NCBI GenBank assembly: GCA_032622095.1 | Contig: CP136061.1 | Location: forward strand, 120,912,754 to 120,976,753 | Reading direction: 5' to 3' | Length of the DNA stretch: 64,000 nucleotides | Source of the DNA: Siphonodentalium dalli | Lineage: Eukaryota > Mollusca > Scaphopoda > Gadilida > Siphonodentaliidae | Program-made: the position numbers and the translations under genes | Shown: in pieces, positions 1 through 11,757 of the stretch | Layout of the letters: the number at the start of each line of letters is the position of its first letter | Numbering within the stretch: position 1 is the first letter of the stretch | The notes under the pieces: model-generated | The model's input: only the letters and a program-made list of their open reading frames with translations | Database searches by the model: none | Told to the model about the DNA's origin: nothing

Positions 1-605
1 GATACCCGGGCTTTATTATCGCCCCCCTCGCTCCCCAACCCAGTAGCTACTTATGACAAAATGAACTTATTATTGTATTGCTTATTTTGCTTCATACAGT
101 CATGAAATGGCGAGAGATACTCAGGCCTCTGTATTTCCCCCTCCCACCCCAAACCCTGAATCAATGAAATTTTTCTCGATTAAATTTAATTTCTCGCCAT
201 TTCATGACTATATAAAGCGATATATATGTAAGTGATAAAATCATAAGATAATGTTTTGTCATATGTAGCTGCTGATTTTTTTTGGGGGGGGGGGGGGGAG
301 ATATTCAGGCCTGTGTAATTTCTCACCATCCCAAAATCCTGACTCCTCAAAATTTTCATGGATATATAGGGCAATTTTAGCGATTAAATCTTTAGATTAT
401 TTTTTATCATATGTAGATGCTGGGTGGGGGGGGGGGGGGATACTCAGACCTGGGTATCTAATTCCCCCCCCCTTCACCCAAACCCTGACTCAAACAAACA
501 ACTTTTTCTTGTAACATGTTAATGTATCACCATTTCATGACTATAAAATCAAAATAAGCAATAAATTAATACATGTACATTTATTTTGTTGTCATATGTT
601 GACTT
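1..605. repeat. Degenerate ~150-bp tandem repeat with poly-G/poly-C runs
   Basis: Three to four diverged units each carry 'GATACTCAGGCCT'-like text, a C-rich tract, 'AAACCCTGACTC', 'CCATTTCATGACTAT' and then a G-run of 10 or more bases. Units start near 115, 290 and 430; a partial unit begins the window. No coding content is seen. The long homopolymers may be length-uncertain in assembly. Confidence 0.6.
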
Positions 606-877
606 CTAGGTGGGTGTGAGCATTTGACAGACTGAAAATAGTAAAAAGGTGGGATGCACTGGGGGAGATATCATGTACACCAGGTAAACAAACCATAAGT
701 CATGAATCCTTAAAAACAAGATATTAACAGACCTGGATAATGAAATAGACACCTGGTAAACAATTCAGCAGGTATAACTCCTGAAAACAAATTTGAGCGG
801 AACTTGTCCAAGATACATGTATCCACGAGAACAAGTGGACGGACAGACGCATGCCCACTGTCATTCATCAGAACATA

Positions 878-1122
878 CAGTAATGCCCTAAACAATCGAC
901 CCCTTAAACACAGCAGAATTATGGGTAACTTTTCAGGATTTAGTCAGAAATATGGCTTGTTGCCATTCACTGAGAGATTTCCGATGAAAAAAGGCAAACT
1001 TTCAAGTAAGTGGCGCTCAGAAATGGGTTAACTCTTCCTGTGAGCCATATTTCCGACTGAATCCTGAAAAAGTACCCATAATTCTGCTGTGGTTAAGGGG
1101 TCGATTATTTAGGGCATTACTG
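878..1122. mobile_element. Palindromic MITE, CAGTAATGCCCTAA family, copy 1
   Basis: The terminal inverted repeat begins CAGTAATGCCCTAAA and is flanked by TA on both sides (876-877 and 1123-1124), as in Tc1/mariner-type target duplications. The arms pair over about 90 bases. The centre (about 986-1040) is not the palindrome seen in copy 2 (14995-15207). It is instead a 55-bp segment that recurs at 1735-1790 and, inverted, at 1925-1976. Superfamily assignment is inferred from the TA duplication only. Confidence 0.7.
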
Positions 1123-1225
1123 TATGTCGAGTTTGTTACACATTTGTCACAGTTTGCATCAACAAAATTGAGGAATTAAATGTTAACTCTGAGTTGTTCC
1201 ATAATATCTCCCTTGTCATTTCAGG

Positions 1226-1639
1226 TGTTCATGTGGCCTATGTACAGTGATGGAGACTACCTGTGAGTGCAGATGTTGACATGAGATGGAGAAAGTTGAG
1301 GCCAAGTTGAAGGCAGTGACAAAAGCGTTTTCAAAAGAAGGACACTTCAAGTGTATCACGGAGACTGTCCCCTTCAGGAGTGTGTGCCTGGACCAATGGG
1401 TACTTGAAGTTGCATGGTTAGGATACCAGCAATAATATAGTCATCAGTTTAATGGACCTCTGCACAACAAATACAGGCATAAAGCATACAGACAGTTTAT
1501 TCTGTGGTGCTATGGCTACCTTGGTTTGCATAACCGCAGATCTCTTCCATCGTGTGTTGTGCGTGCCATCGGGCATGCTTTCCCAAATGATGGTGGAAAT
1601 TACAGGGGCTTTCGTTTGCCCGAGCTGGAGAATGAATGA
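1226..1639 (+). pseudogene. P2X7-ballast-like (P2RX7A) domain exon, decayed
   Basis: Read from 1226, one frame gives a Cys-rich start (CSCGLC, then CECRC), then KCITETVPFRSVCL, then KYRHKAYRQFILWCYGYLG, then RRSLPSCVVRAIGHAFP and NYRGF. This order matches the zinc-binding cytoplasmic ballast domain of P2X7 receptors, which also occurs in stand-alone and transposon-associated proteins in invertebrates. A splice acceptor (TTTCAG) lies just upstream. Two in-frame stops (a TGA after CECRC near 1280 and a TAA near 1433) break the frame, and the exon ends at TGA 1637-1639. No receptor transmembrane part is visible, so this is either a decayed exon of a non-receptor protein or a retained fragment. 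Family recognition is from memory of the motif pattern; frame and stops are directly read. Confidence 0.65.
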
Positions 1640-1734
1640 ATGAATGAAATCATAATAGATTATTGTTATAACGTATCTCCCTAATCTTCATCTCCCATAA
1701 AATTCATCGATAAAATATCAAAGTGTTATATAAC

Positions 1735-1976
1735 AAAAAGGCAAACTTTCAAGTAAGTGGCGCTCAGAAATAGGTTAACTCTTCCTGTGAGTAGAATCTC
1801 TCAGGTCATGCTCCATTTGCTACGTGTCACATCTTTGTATCTCACATAGTAACAATCTAATTGTTATGAAATTTATCAAAGATGAGACACATGGCGAATG
1901 GAGCATGACCTGAGAGTTTCTACTCACAAAATTAACACATTTCTGAGCGCCACTTACTTGAAAGTTTGCTTTTTTC
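1735..1976. repeat. Hairpin element (242 bp)
   Basis: The arms GGCAAACTTTCAAGTAAGTG and CTCTCAGGTCATGCTCCAT reappear inverted at 1895-1976. The loop contains AATCTAATTGTTATGAA, which is also the centre of the next hairpin. Its outer arm equals the central 55 bp of the MITE at 878-1122. Confidence 0.7.
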
Positions 1977-1985
1977 AGATTCAGA

Positions 1986-2146
1986 TTTTTTTTTCTGGAG
2001 AATGAACACACAAAAAAGTAAGTTACCCCCAGATAGAAATCACTCTATCTCCCATGGTAATAATCTAATTGTTATGAATTTATCAGAGTGATTTATCTCA
2101 GGGGGTAACTTACTTTTTTATGTGTTCGTTCTCCAGAAAAAAATCT
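1986..2146. repeat. Hairpin element sharing its loop with the previous one
   Basis: The left arm TTCTGGAGAATGAACACA with AAGTAAGTTACCCCC pairs with the right arm ending CGTTCTCCAGAAA. The centre AATCTAATTGTTATGAA is the same as in 1735-1976 while the arms differ. Confidence 0.65.
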
Positions 2147-3312
2147 ATTTCATGACAGGGTTTAGACAAAAACATGCCGTATGAAACCTGGTATTTTCTT
2201 GATTCAACTAATAATTGACATATGTATATGAACTTTTGGGTAATTTCTAGGGACTTACCCGATATAAGTTTAACTATTTGGCATCACCAACAACAAAATG
2301 ACATTCAATATTTTTCAGCAAAAAGACATAATTTAACCCTTCTATTGTTCATTAGTTCCAAAGGAAATGTTCAGAAAATATGTTCAACAAATGAACTCTG
2401 TTGTTCTAATAAGCGGGGAAATGAGTAAAATATGAACTTCGCGACGGCAACTTTAAACACACTCGTTTTTTGGTCTTGTCTTAAACAAATTAGTTAAGTG
2501 TTCTGAGTAGAGTTCAGTTTTATTTCCTCGAGTAGATGCGGAGGATTATTGGCACGAGGCGGCAGCCGAGAGAAAATAATCCTCGTATCTCCTGAGAGGA
2601 GAAACACCATTCGCTACTCAGAAGATTTAACTGTTGTGTTTAAATTGAAACGGAACTTCGTACATATGGCTCAAATTCGTTGATAATTAATATAGAAGAT
2701 TTAAATTCTAAAACTGGTGGAAGGCCGGACTCCAGATAATTTTTGTGTCAACTTTTATGTCGTTTTTCGAGGCGACGGAAACAACAGACGCTCAATCACT
2801 TTTGGGGTTCCAAAACAACTCGACGTGCCCGCCCTTAAAAAATAAAATTATATTGCAGTTTGAATTTTATTTTTGCTGTAGACTACAGATACACACATCT
2901 ACATGTTACCACACGTTTGATATTATCAATAATTTTATATTCGGTTATCAGATGACAGTATAGTATAGATGTTAGTTCCTTTGAATAGTCATCCATGTAT
3001 AGCATACGAGCATCTTAAGATAGTCTAGCAAAGGACAGCCACGAGTTCTTGACATAGTTAAGCCTCGTTGTAGAATTCTTCCTCCAGACGTGCTTCATCA
3101 GCCAGCTTGGTGAGATGGCGGATAACTGTAAAGTATATTGAAAAACTCATAAAACTACATGTATATAGAGAATAATTTACCTGTTAATCACTGGTCTCCT
3201 GGTGAGACAACCCCAACCCCACCCAGGGGACCTGTGCTGTAAATATAATTTGTCCAATCACTACTCTATGGAGTCGTCCATTCAATTATAAATGTATACC
3301 GTAATTGTTAGG
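2147..3312. other. Non-coding stretch, no gene supported
   Basis: No convincing coding frame is seen. A short imperfect inverted repeat lies at about 2500-2625: CTGAGTAG near the left side, TACTCAG near the right side, and GAGGATTATT against AATAATCCTC inside. Confidence 0.4.
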
Positions 3313-4235
3313 GTACGTTCATACACTGGCAAGTTTGCACGGCAATTTCTGCAGGCATTTTCTCATATAAACACTATGGTGCCAGAATATGAACGGACGC
3401 ATACATATAAAATGCATATTTACCAAAGCTAACGACACGAGGAGTAAAACTTCGGAAGTTCCACACGTAAAGGAGATGTTCTCACTTGTCCGGCAGGTAT
3501 TGTATCGGAGGTAGGTGTGATAATCCTCAACATGAAAGAGTTGCCGCTTATAGTCTGTATCTGCAGTTACTTAGGTTTTTAACTGTTTTACAGTTTTTTT
3601 TATTTAAGCAACATTTGGGCTTATTTACAGGTTCGGCTTGCCCCCCGGCAGATAATTTTGCAGTTTCTTATGCCACCCTTCGACATGGTTTGTTCTTGGA
3701 CCGTCATTGTCGAAGTGATTCCATGTCTGTCTACCGTGGTCGCCTTCCACCCAGTACGATATGACATAGTCCGTGAATTTCTCGATGTCGTTACCTGCTG
3801 GTGCCTCTTCAAGTACTTCGAACCAAGCGTCGCTGATATCACCTACCGGCAGGAATGGTAAAGCAGTTGCCCTTCGAATCAGCTTCTTGGTTTCTCCTTC
3901 GTACGGAAGTTTGGCCGTTGTTGTTGCATAATTATAAATTGCCTGGCTGTAGTGGAAATAGCATCCTCGCATTATCACACCAGGAAATACTGTTCTGATG
4001 GCATTCTGTGCTCCGATTTCGAAGTCCGTATAGCAGTAATTTGGTGTTAGTGGTGTTGAAAATTCTGCTGCTTTCAGCTACTAGTGGAAATACACATCGT
4101 TAATCTCTCATGTAGTTAGCTGTGGTAGAGATGCATTTTATATGCATGTTTCCGTTTTTATTCGGCCACTACAGGGTTTTCTATGAGAAAATGGCTGCCA
4201 ACAACGCCGTGTAAACTTGCCAGTGTATGAACCGT
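3313..4235. mobile_element. MULE-type DNA transposon remnant with ~110-bp TIRs
   Basis: The left end (3313 on) reads TTCATACACTGGCAAGTTTG then CACGGC. The right end (to 4235) is its reverse complement, AAACTTGCCAGTGTATGAA. Pairing continues inward through TTTTCTCATA and TGCATATTTA-like text to about 3420 and 4130. The interior carries the minus-strand MULE transposase fragment at 3625-4078. A matching 8-10 bp target duplication was not found. At about 0.9 kb this is an internally deleted copy. Confidence 0.7.
3625..4078 (-). pseudogene. MULE transposase fragment (C-terminal half of catalytic domain)
   Basis: The minus strand from about 4078 gives CYTDFEIGAQNAIRTVFPG, then RGCYFHYSQAIYNYA, and later GPRTNHVEGWHKKLQNYLPG. 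These match MULE transposases: the second catalytic Asp (TDFE), the C-x2-H metal motif (CYFH) and the catalytic Glu (HVEGWH). The N-terminal DNA-binding part (often FLYWCH in animal MULEs) and the first Asp are absent. The frame opens after a TAG that could be a splice acceptor. At the 3' side the frame ends at a TAA beside a GTAAAT donor-like site, so this may be one exon. It sits inside the TIRs of 3313-4235 and is not functional as it stands. Confidence 0.75.
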
Positions 4236-4447
4236 AGTGTGTTTGTATATAGCACCTATTTTGTAAATTTCAACTTTACACCTTATACTGTGGGTATAAA
4301 TTTATACTGTGTGTGTAAATGTTCAAACGTAATTTCATGGGTTTTATCCATAGTAGAAGCACGGGCCCCTGGGGAAAATACTAAAATACCTATATAGACT
4401 TCACCAGTGACAATGTTCAAAACATCGATTTTGTCTAAAACCACACT

Positions 4448-5220
4448 AACTATCAAAACCCTAATGAAATATAGAAATCTATCATTTCAGCAAAAATATT
4501 TATTTGACATGTAACTCGGCGAAGTCGAGATATCGTATCGAAAACTACCGAAATCTGCCGAAGAAATCGGGTCGACATCTACAAATGCTCATATGTGTTC
4601 CGCCAGTCATTACGAAGCTACCCATACCTTTTTTATTTCACCCGATGAATTTGTGCTCGATTTTTCAACTTTATTCATCAAACGAATTCCAAAAACGCTT
4701 GCTGATTGATTGACAATAATCCAGAGAAAAATTCACAAATGTTGGCTTGAAAAAATCAAAATGCATAGATATCCGCGCGATAGAGTAACATTTGAATAAC
4801 TAATTTTCTCTGTATCAAGAAGTTTATCTTATTTTAAAACAGAAGTGAACGTGAAAGTAATTAATAGGAATTTGCTTTGATACAATATTAAATTCTGGAA
4901 GATATGGGTGGCTTCGGAATGACTTTCGGAACATATAATCAGGTTATATAATCGCGTTTAGGTACACTTTCGCGACAATTATTGCTCGAAAATATTGATT
5001 TTATAACTGGGCCAAAGGCCTCTGAGCGGACAGAGAAGATGACGACCCAATTTCTTCGGTATATTTCGGTAGTTTCCGATACGATATCTCGAATTCGCTT
5101 CGTCCAATTTCGCCCATTTATATGTCAAATGAAAGGGAATTTGATGGCCAATAAGACACACCGGATGATATTTTTGCTGATACGATATATTTCTAGAATT
5201 TATTAGGGTTTTGATAGTTG
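4448..5220. mobile_element. Non-coding inverted-repeat element (~770 bp)
   Basis: The left end ACTATCAAAACCCTAAT is mirrored by ATTAGGGTTTTGATAGT at 5202-5218. Further inside, CGAGATATCGTATCG with AAACTACCGAAAT recurs inverted at about 5050-5100. The interior has no long frame that reads like a known protein. Confidence 0.65.
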
Positions 5221-6717
5221 GTAAATGTTTTTGAGAATCGTAGTATTTAGAAATAGTTATAAATACAATAAGATGCGAAAGAATAATCAGTCACGAATGT
5301 CGTTGACTGATAAAAACTCGAAGATGATGTCTCTTATGTTGCGATGCGTAAAATGACTTATGGATATATCGCCTGTATTCAGTTTTCAAACAATAGTTCA
5401 GTTTTGACAGATCGTGCGAAGCTTGTCAACATGTCATTGACTTCTGACCTGTGAAGTGATATGTTATAAACCAATGAAATCACGGGCGTGCTTCGCAACC
5501 ATCCAATGAAATGGAGGGAATCCATCAATGCAGTAACTGAATATGAATGAAATATCCAGAGACGTAAATATTGTAAAATTTCGTCGGCCTTCTAAATAGA
5601 CTGATTAAAAGTAAACAGCGGAGTAGTTGAATTCGCTGTAGAAATCAAAAATAATAATTATGGAATAAATAAAATATACCCATAGTAGCCTAGCGTACCA
5701 AGTTATCACCACGCGAAAGGTTGATGATTAAAACCACAATTCCACTCGTCGTGAAAATTTGGTACACTCGGCTACTCTGGGTGTATGATATATTTGCATG
5801 TATATATTTTATCTCGCGTGACTGCGTAAGCTTAATCCACGCTTGTGATTGGTTGCTTTACATTCACTATTCCCGATAGTTCCGTCCAGAACACGATAGT
5901 CCGCTTCCAAATTTTAGCACACCTACTATCGCTGAGAAAATTCAGAAATAATATGAATCGTACGTGACACGTAGTGGGGCAACCACACATGATGTGCCTC
6001 AAATTTGCCTTTTTTTCGGCGACATAACGCTAAGAATAATTTATGTAATATCATGCAGTGGTCACGACATGCCAAATTGTCAAGACGTGTCGTGGATTGT
6101 AAAATCTTGTCTGGATTATCGTCATGACTTCTTCATTTTTCGTTTTCATTAAGCTGACCAACGAAATTTGTATAAATGGTATTAATAGACTTAAATCACG
6201 TGTGAATTCTTCGTAAGTTGTGAAGTAGTTACATTCATTTTTATCGCGATGCTTCATTTCCAATTCCGCGTTTTTTGCAATCTCCACACGGTTGCTAACC
6301 GGAAGTCACGTGACAATTTCTCCAAAATCTATACCCGCGATCTTGAAAAATCACTGATGGATATAGAATAAATTATATGACGTCATTCACATGCCTTAGG
6401 TATAAGCACCCTTGGTGGTTGCTATAATTTTAGCATGCATGCTATTATGGGGAGGTATAATTTGAAAGTCATCGTTGGAAAAGGTTAACACGTTTTTGTC
6501 CGAAATGTCTTTGTATCGACCACTAGAGCGCAATAAATGATCCCAAGAAAATTCTTTATTTTATTTGTGATTGTTTCCACAAGTTTGATATCAGGATTTA
6601 TCATGTTCAAACTATTCACAACATCGCTTCGATACTTTTTGTCAATTCCCTAAGTTCCGGCCGCACTATACTAACATTTTGAAAAGAATCTTAAGTTAGT
6701 TTTCTGTAGAAAAAGTA
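5221..6717. other. Non-coding stretch
   Basis: No gene is supported. A small inverted repeat occupies 5682-5781 (AGTAGCCTAGCGTACCAA against TTGGTACACTCGGCTACT). The segment around 5955-5990 (ACACGTAGTGGGGC) reappears inverted near 43236-43256, showing it is a dispersed repeat. Confidence 0.4.
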
Positions 6718-7200
6718 TTAACCCGTTCAGTGCCAGGGGACGATCACATCGACCCTAATTTACGGTCTGTAAAATCGGCCCTAAAAAAATAAAAAATTAT
6801 TATTGTTTTTTTTTTAGATTTTTTTTTGGGTTGAATTTTTTTTGGGTATGCTTAAGCATGCTATAGCGAATTTAAAAACAAAACTGGATAAAACCTTAGG
6901 GGCATGTTATAACTCAAAACTATCACCAAGTATTCATAGTAATAATTTTGATGCCCATGAAAAACGTAAGATTCCCTGGCACTAAACATACAAAATAAGT
7001 CTGTTAAAGAATATAAGAAAAATTTATTAAAATTGTAAAAAATTGTAAAATATAATAACAAATGATGAAAAATTGTTAGGCCAATGCATTCTATTATATA
7101 TGCGATGCGACCTATGGTCGACTCGCATATATAAGAGAATGCATTGGCACAGGGTATATGGGTTGATAAAAACAATCGAACCTGGCACTGAAAGGGTTAA
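6718..7200. mobile_element. piggyBac-like MITE, CAGTGCCAG family, copy 1
   Basis: It is bounded by TTAA on both sides (6718-6721 and 7197-7200), with TIR CCCGTTCAGTGCCAG on the left and CTGGCACTGAAAGGG on the right. TTAA duplication with a CCC start is the piggyBac signature. It carries the CCAATGCATTCTCTTATATA hairpin at 7079-7148. Copy 2 is at 8876-9375. Confidence 0.75.
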
Positions 7201-8875
7201 ACTGTTCACTAGTTAGCATGATCTGATTGCGAATGGTTTGGGATACTGGTCAGCACGAAACACGTTGGATACAATATAATAAATATTGCACGGTTTGTCA
7301 TCGACTGTGTCAAATTAGTGGTCCTCCCTTCTGCCTACTATTTTGGCATAGATAACAAGCTAATTAATGTACTCTTCTATTACATTTCGTATGGCTGACG
7401 TCTGCCGTTTTGCCGAACCCCTTAAAATTAATAATAGACCATTCCAATATATACATTTATAACTGAATGGGAGAATCCTTTTTGTAAAGAAAAGTTTAAA
7501 TAGTCAGTTGAATGACCACATCAGCGCGGGCTATGAAGACGGATTTCATTACCAAATTTTAAGTCAAATGATTTTTTAAATTTCGGATCCACTCTGTTCT
7601 TCAGCGTAGGATATATTAGTATATTTCTGATATGGTAAAATAAAGAGCGTTTCTTCTCAAAAAAATGAAAACACCTGGAAAATTGTTCTGTCTGGACATT
7701 TTTTCAGATTATATTATAGCTCGTGTAAATATCGACCGATCTCATCCGATCTTTCAAATTTGGAGGTTGGAATTGGCCATGTGTACTTACCTCAGGAACA
7801 TGACTAGAGGGTCTCATTTGGGGTGTCTGTCTTAAAATTTCTGTTCATTTGCACCCGCATCTTGGGTTGGAACTTTACAACTATAACAAAATTCCAACTT
7901 GACACCCACCCCTATAGGGTTGGAACATGTTCGACTGATAACAATTTCAGACCAAATTATGAGGTTATTGGTATAAAAATAACAAATTCCCAACTAATGA
8001 TTGGTTGGAAATTCAACCAATGAGAACATTAAAACCTATATTTGGGGTGCAAATGTTGCGAGGCATGAAATTTGCAACTGTTGATTTTTTTTTCACGAAA
8101 GTTGGGGTATTGTAATTTAGGTATAACATTAGTTTTGATATATCAGGTTTTAGTTTTGCCTTAAGTTAGTATGGTGTTATTCAGTACGATTTACAACTAA
8201 ATTATTGTCAAAAATCGATCCATGTGTAGTTTCGGTCCATTCAATCAAAGTGTTTCTATACCTGTAATAATTCACAGTGAATAGTGATAAATTATATGCA
8301 TATTGTCTAGGTCATAACACGTCACGTAATTATCGCTTCAATGTGCAATTCGGTTAAATAGATAAGACTCTGCTTCGGCTATTTAATAAGAGTCAAGTTT
8401 CTTTGGTATAAATATTCGGCAATTTTCAAAATTCGACACACAGAATATTACGTAAGAACACCAACGTTGTTTCAGTATTCGGAATGAGTTTAGTATATTG
8501 TGCAGCTACAGTCGAGAACCCTAATGCATATTTCATTATTTATGCAACCGACTTCATAGGATCTATATTCGAGAAGCTCGATGGTTATGTTCCAGAATCT
8601 AGGCGTTTGAACTGTTTTGTTATACTGACTGTGTCACCAAATTGATGTACATCTCTCATTCAGCTAGAATTTCGTTTTTGTTTTGGTGAAATAAAAAGTA
8701 TGTTAAATTCGACAAGGAGTCAATAGTTTATCAGCACCCAGCCGACAGTACAAACTATGTTGGAGAATCCCGGCTGAGTCACGTTTTTATGCTCACTCAA
8801 CGATCACCAGTACCTCGACGGAATCAATATATATTCAGTTGACCCTTTCATGACGGAAGCTACGCTGGTGAAACA
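7201..8875. other. Non-coding stretch
   Basis: No gene is supported. A single AAATAAAGAGCGTTT motif lies at 7638-7652, and inverted 'GGTTGGAA'-type repeats lie at 7860-8025. Confidence 0.35.
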
Positions 8876-8942
8876 TTAACCCGTTCAGTGCCAGCATCGG
8901 CCCTAATTTACGGTCTGTAAAATCGGCCCTAAAAAACTAAAA

Positions 8943-8980
<38 letters not shown>

Positions 8981-9375
8981 TTTTAAAGATTTTTTTGGGT
9001 TGAATTTTTTTTGGGTATGCTTAAGCATGCTATAGCGAATTTAAAAACAAACTTTAAAACCTTAGGGGCATGTTATAACTCAAAACTATCACCAAGTATT
9101 CATAGTAATAATTTTGATGCCCATGAAAAACGTAAGATTCCCTGGCACTAAACCTACAAAATAAGTCTGGCACTGAAAGAGAGTAGAATATAAGAACAAA
9201 TTATTAAAATTGTCAAAAATTGTCAAAAATAATAACAAATGATGAAAATTTGTTAGGCCAATGCATTCTCTTATATATGCGAGGCGACCTTTGATCGACT
9301 CGCATATATAAGAGAATGCATTGGCACAGGGTATTGGGTTGATACAAAAATCGGACTTGGCACTGAAAGGGTTAA
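8876..9375. mobile_element. piggyBac-like MITE, CAGTGCCAG family, copy 2
   Basis: It has TTAA at 8876-8879 and 9372-9375, with the same TIR and interior order as 6718-7200, including the ATGCATTCTCTTATATATGC hairpin at 9256-9328. The two copies differ by small indels and by the length of the poly-T tract. Confidence 0.75.
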
Positions 9376-9565
9376 AGACATTGTACGCCAGCGCATTATC
9401 TTATTTATGCGATTCTCACATATATAGCCTCGTATATATAAGATAATGCACTGACTTGGCTGATAATGTCAAGGTAGATATTGTTAGGCCAGTGCATTCT
9501 CTTATATATGCGAGGCGACCTATGGTCGACTCACATATATAAGATAATGTATTGACACAGGGAAT
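9376..9565. repeat. Two further copies of the ATGCATTCTCTTATATA hairpin
   Basis: Hairpins at about 9386-9455 (diverged) and 9487-9560 follow directly after the piggyBac-like MITE, outside its TTAA boundary. The hairpin is therefore a mobile or duplicated module in its own right. Confidence 0.6.
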
Positions 9566-10279
9566 GCTCGGACATCTGGCTACTTGCTAGAAATCACCGG
9601 ACACTACCGAAGCGTCGAATATGTCGGTTTTTTAAAGAGACATTGTAGTGTTATATGTCGACGGGAGTATTCGGGAAGTGATACAAAGAGAACCATGTAC
9701 GATGCCATTGCACGTACGACTCGGAAGACATCGCTGCATTCGTGTCTTCAATTGTTCCGCGGGTAACACATTCCGTTATGCACGTTGTTACTTACTCCAG
9801 TCCAGCTTCTCCTGTAAAATAGAATAACAATGGCTCAATAGTTTTTATATAACTTGCTCGAGTTAAGGCATACACATGGATGTATATGGCTTCGAACTTT
9901 TATCAGGTAACTGTTAACACGACGAACCATAACAATGAACAATAAATCAAGAGCTGTCTGAATTAAAGACATATTATGTACTTGTTCGGGTGCGTGAAAC
10001 TGATGAGTTATTATTCATGTGCTACCCCAACTGGAGGAATGTAGAATTCTACTAACATCACCGAAAATCTCAAGCAAATCGACCGTACCACTCCATAGAA
10101 AACATTGTCTGAACTACGCTCAATTGTAAATATTTACTACTCGAAACGGGACGCTTCTATCGGCGATAAACTAACGAAAACGATTTCTCCATCGGCAGTC
10201 GCTGCATTTAATTAATATATAAGAATGACGGTGTGTGTTGTCAATTCAGATACAATATTTGTAAAAATAACTACTTTGA

Positions 10280-10818
10280 ACGGGGGGGGGGGGGGGTGAA
10301 AAAAAAATTCCGGCACGTATGCCGGGGTGGGTGGGTGGTCAAAGCCACCAACAAGCAATTTTTTGCGCAACTAAAAAAATATTTCCTGCTTGTTTTTTTA
10401 GTGTTTTGGCAATGAGTTGGGGTTCAAAACCACTTTGCATGAGAGAAATAATGTAATTCTAACTGGTAAACTGACTGCAGGCAGTTATCGTGTTGTATTT
10501 TGTTGCAAATATTGAAATCCAAGATGGCCGCTGGCAGCCATGTTTTTTTGGCCGAATGACCTCAAAATGACTCAATCCTATTTACATGTCCATGTTAACA
10601 TCCATGATAAATAGTATGCACAGAAATTCATATACAGCTGTTTACAGTGAATTTCCCCCCACAAATCTCTGTTTTAGTGGCTGTCAAAAAATAGTCGGAA
10701 AAAACTGCCGAAAACGGAAAAAAAATTGGCGGTGCATGGGGTGGGTGGGTAAAAAAAATGATCGAAAGGGAAAAAATGCCATACGTGCCTGAAATGTTTT
10801 CCGACCCCCCCCCTGCTT
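10280..10818. mobile_element. hAT-like MITE with G-run termini, nested in an arm of 9963-14419
   Basis: It is flanked by an exact 8-bp direct repeat CTTTGAAC (10272-10279 and 10819-10826). The termini are G-run then GTGAAAAAA on the left and CCGACCCCCCCCCTG on the right. Inner mirrored text includes CACGTATG, and GGTGGGTGGG occurs on both sides. The 8-bp duplication and a CAGGGG-type end suggest hAT. A truncated relative lies at about 15905-16040. Confidence 0.6.
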
Positions 10819-11440
10819 TGAACAATATTATTCTCCATTTCTATTCGATCATCCTACCGGAGTGTTTCACATCACTTTAAAGGCATTTCGCGGATTAAAG
10901 GTCCAAATTATGCTCGCTTTTGTTATATCGCGGTCCGGTTCCAGGGAAGAACATAGATCGATAAATATAGATCGATAAATATGCTAAATATTTTATACGG
11001 CCTCATTATGCCACAACAGACAAATTCAATGATCGAATTCAAAATCTGCGGACCTTTGGCGTGGAACAACAAAGAGCGTCCCTTGTTATATACCACGCTA
11101 TTCCCGATAAGGTATACAAAGAGTGTTTATTTCACTTATTTGTGAAAAACAGCTGGAACTTAGCTGTGACATAGGCAGGTATATTTTTCAGAACATATGA
11201 AGCCGATATACATCAATTGTATTTATCAACCTTTATTTTACCTCCTGTCATATTGCACCAACGACAAAATGTATAAGTTCGAATGAGCCATGTTCGTTTG
11301 AGCTATTGTACATTTGTTTGTGGTTGCGTTTTTTGTGTGTGTGGACAAAGCACCTGCTGTTAAGTGTATCAAGAACAACGTTTCTAATAACCTTCAGGTG
11401 TGGCATAGATATAAAACGTGCTTAAAGGGGTACTGTACAC

Positions 11441-11757
11441 TATATCCGACCATTTATGAGACCATCTCCTTTTATACTCAACAGAATATATGCAAAAAAT
11501 GAATGAATTTGAGTCATGGATTAGTGCAAAATGCACGCGTGTGCTCTATGAACGACACAAAAAACATAATAATTATAATGAAAATGATTTTATGGCTGGA
11601 GTCATATCTTAATTTTCATTATAATTAAATGTTATTTGCATCGTTCATAGACCACACACGTGTATTATGCAGTGATCTATGACTCAAATTAATTTATTTA
11701 TTGCATATATTCTGTTGAGTTTCAAAGGAGATGGTCCAATAAATGGCCGAATTTAAG
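11441..11757. mobile_element. Palindromic MITE-like element
   Basis: CGACCATTTATGAGACCATC and CAACAGAATATATGCA at the left recur inverted at 11690-11757. The arms pair through AACGACAC/GTTCAT to a central CATTATAATTA region, giving a near-complete hairpin of about 315 bp. Confidence 0.65.
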
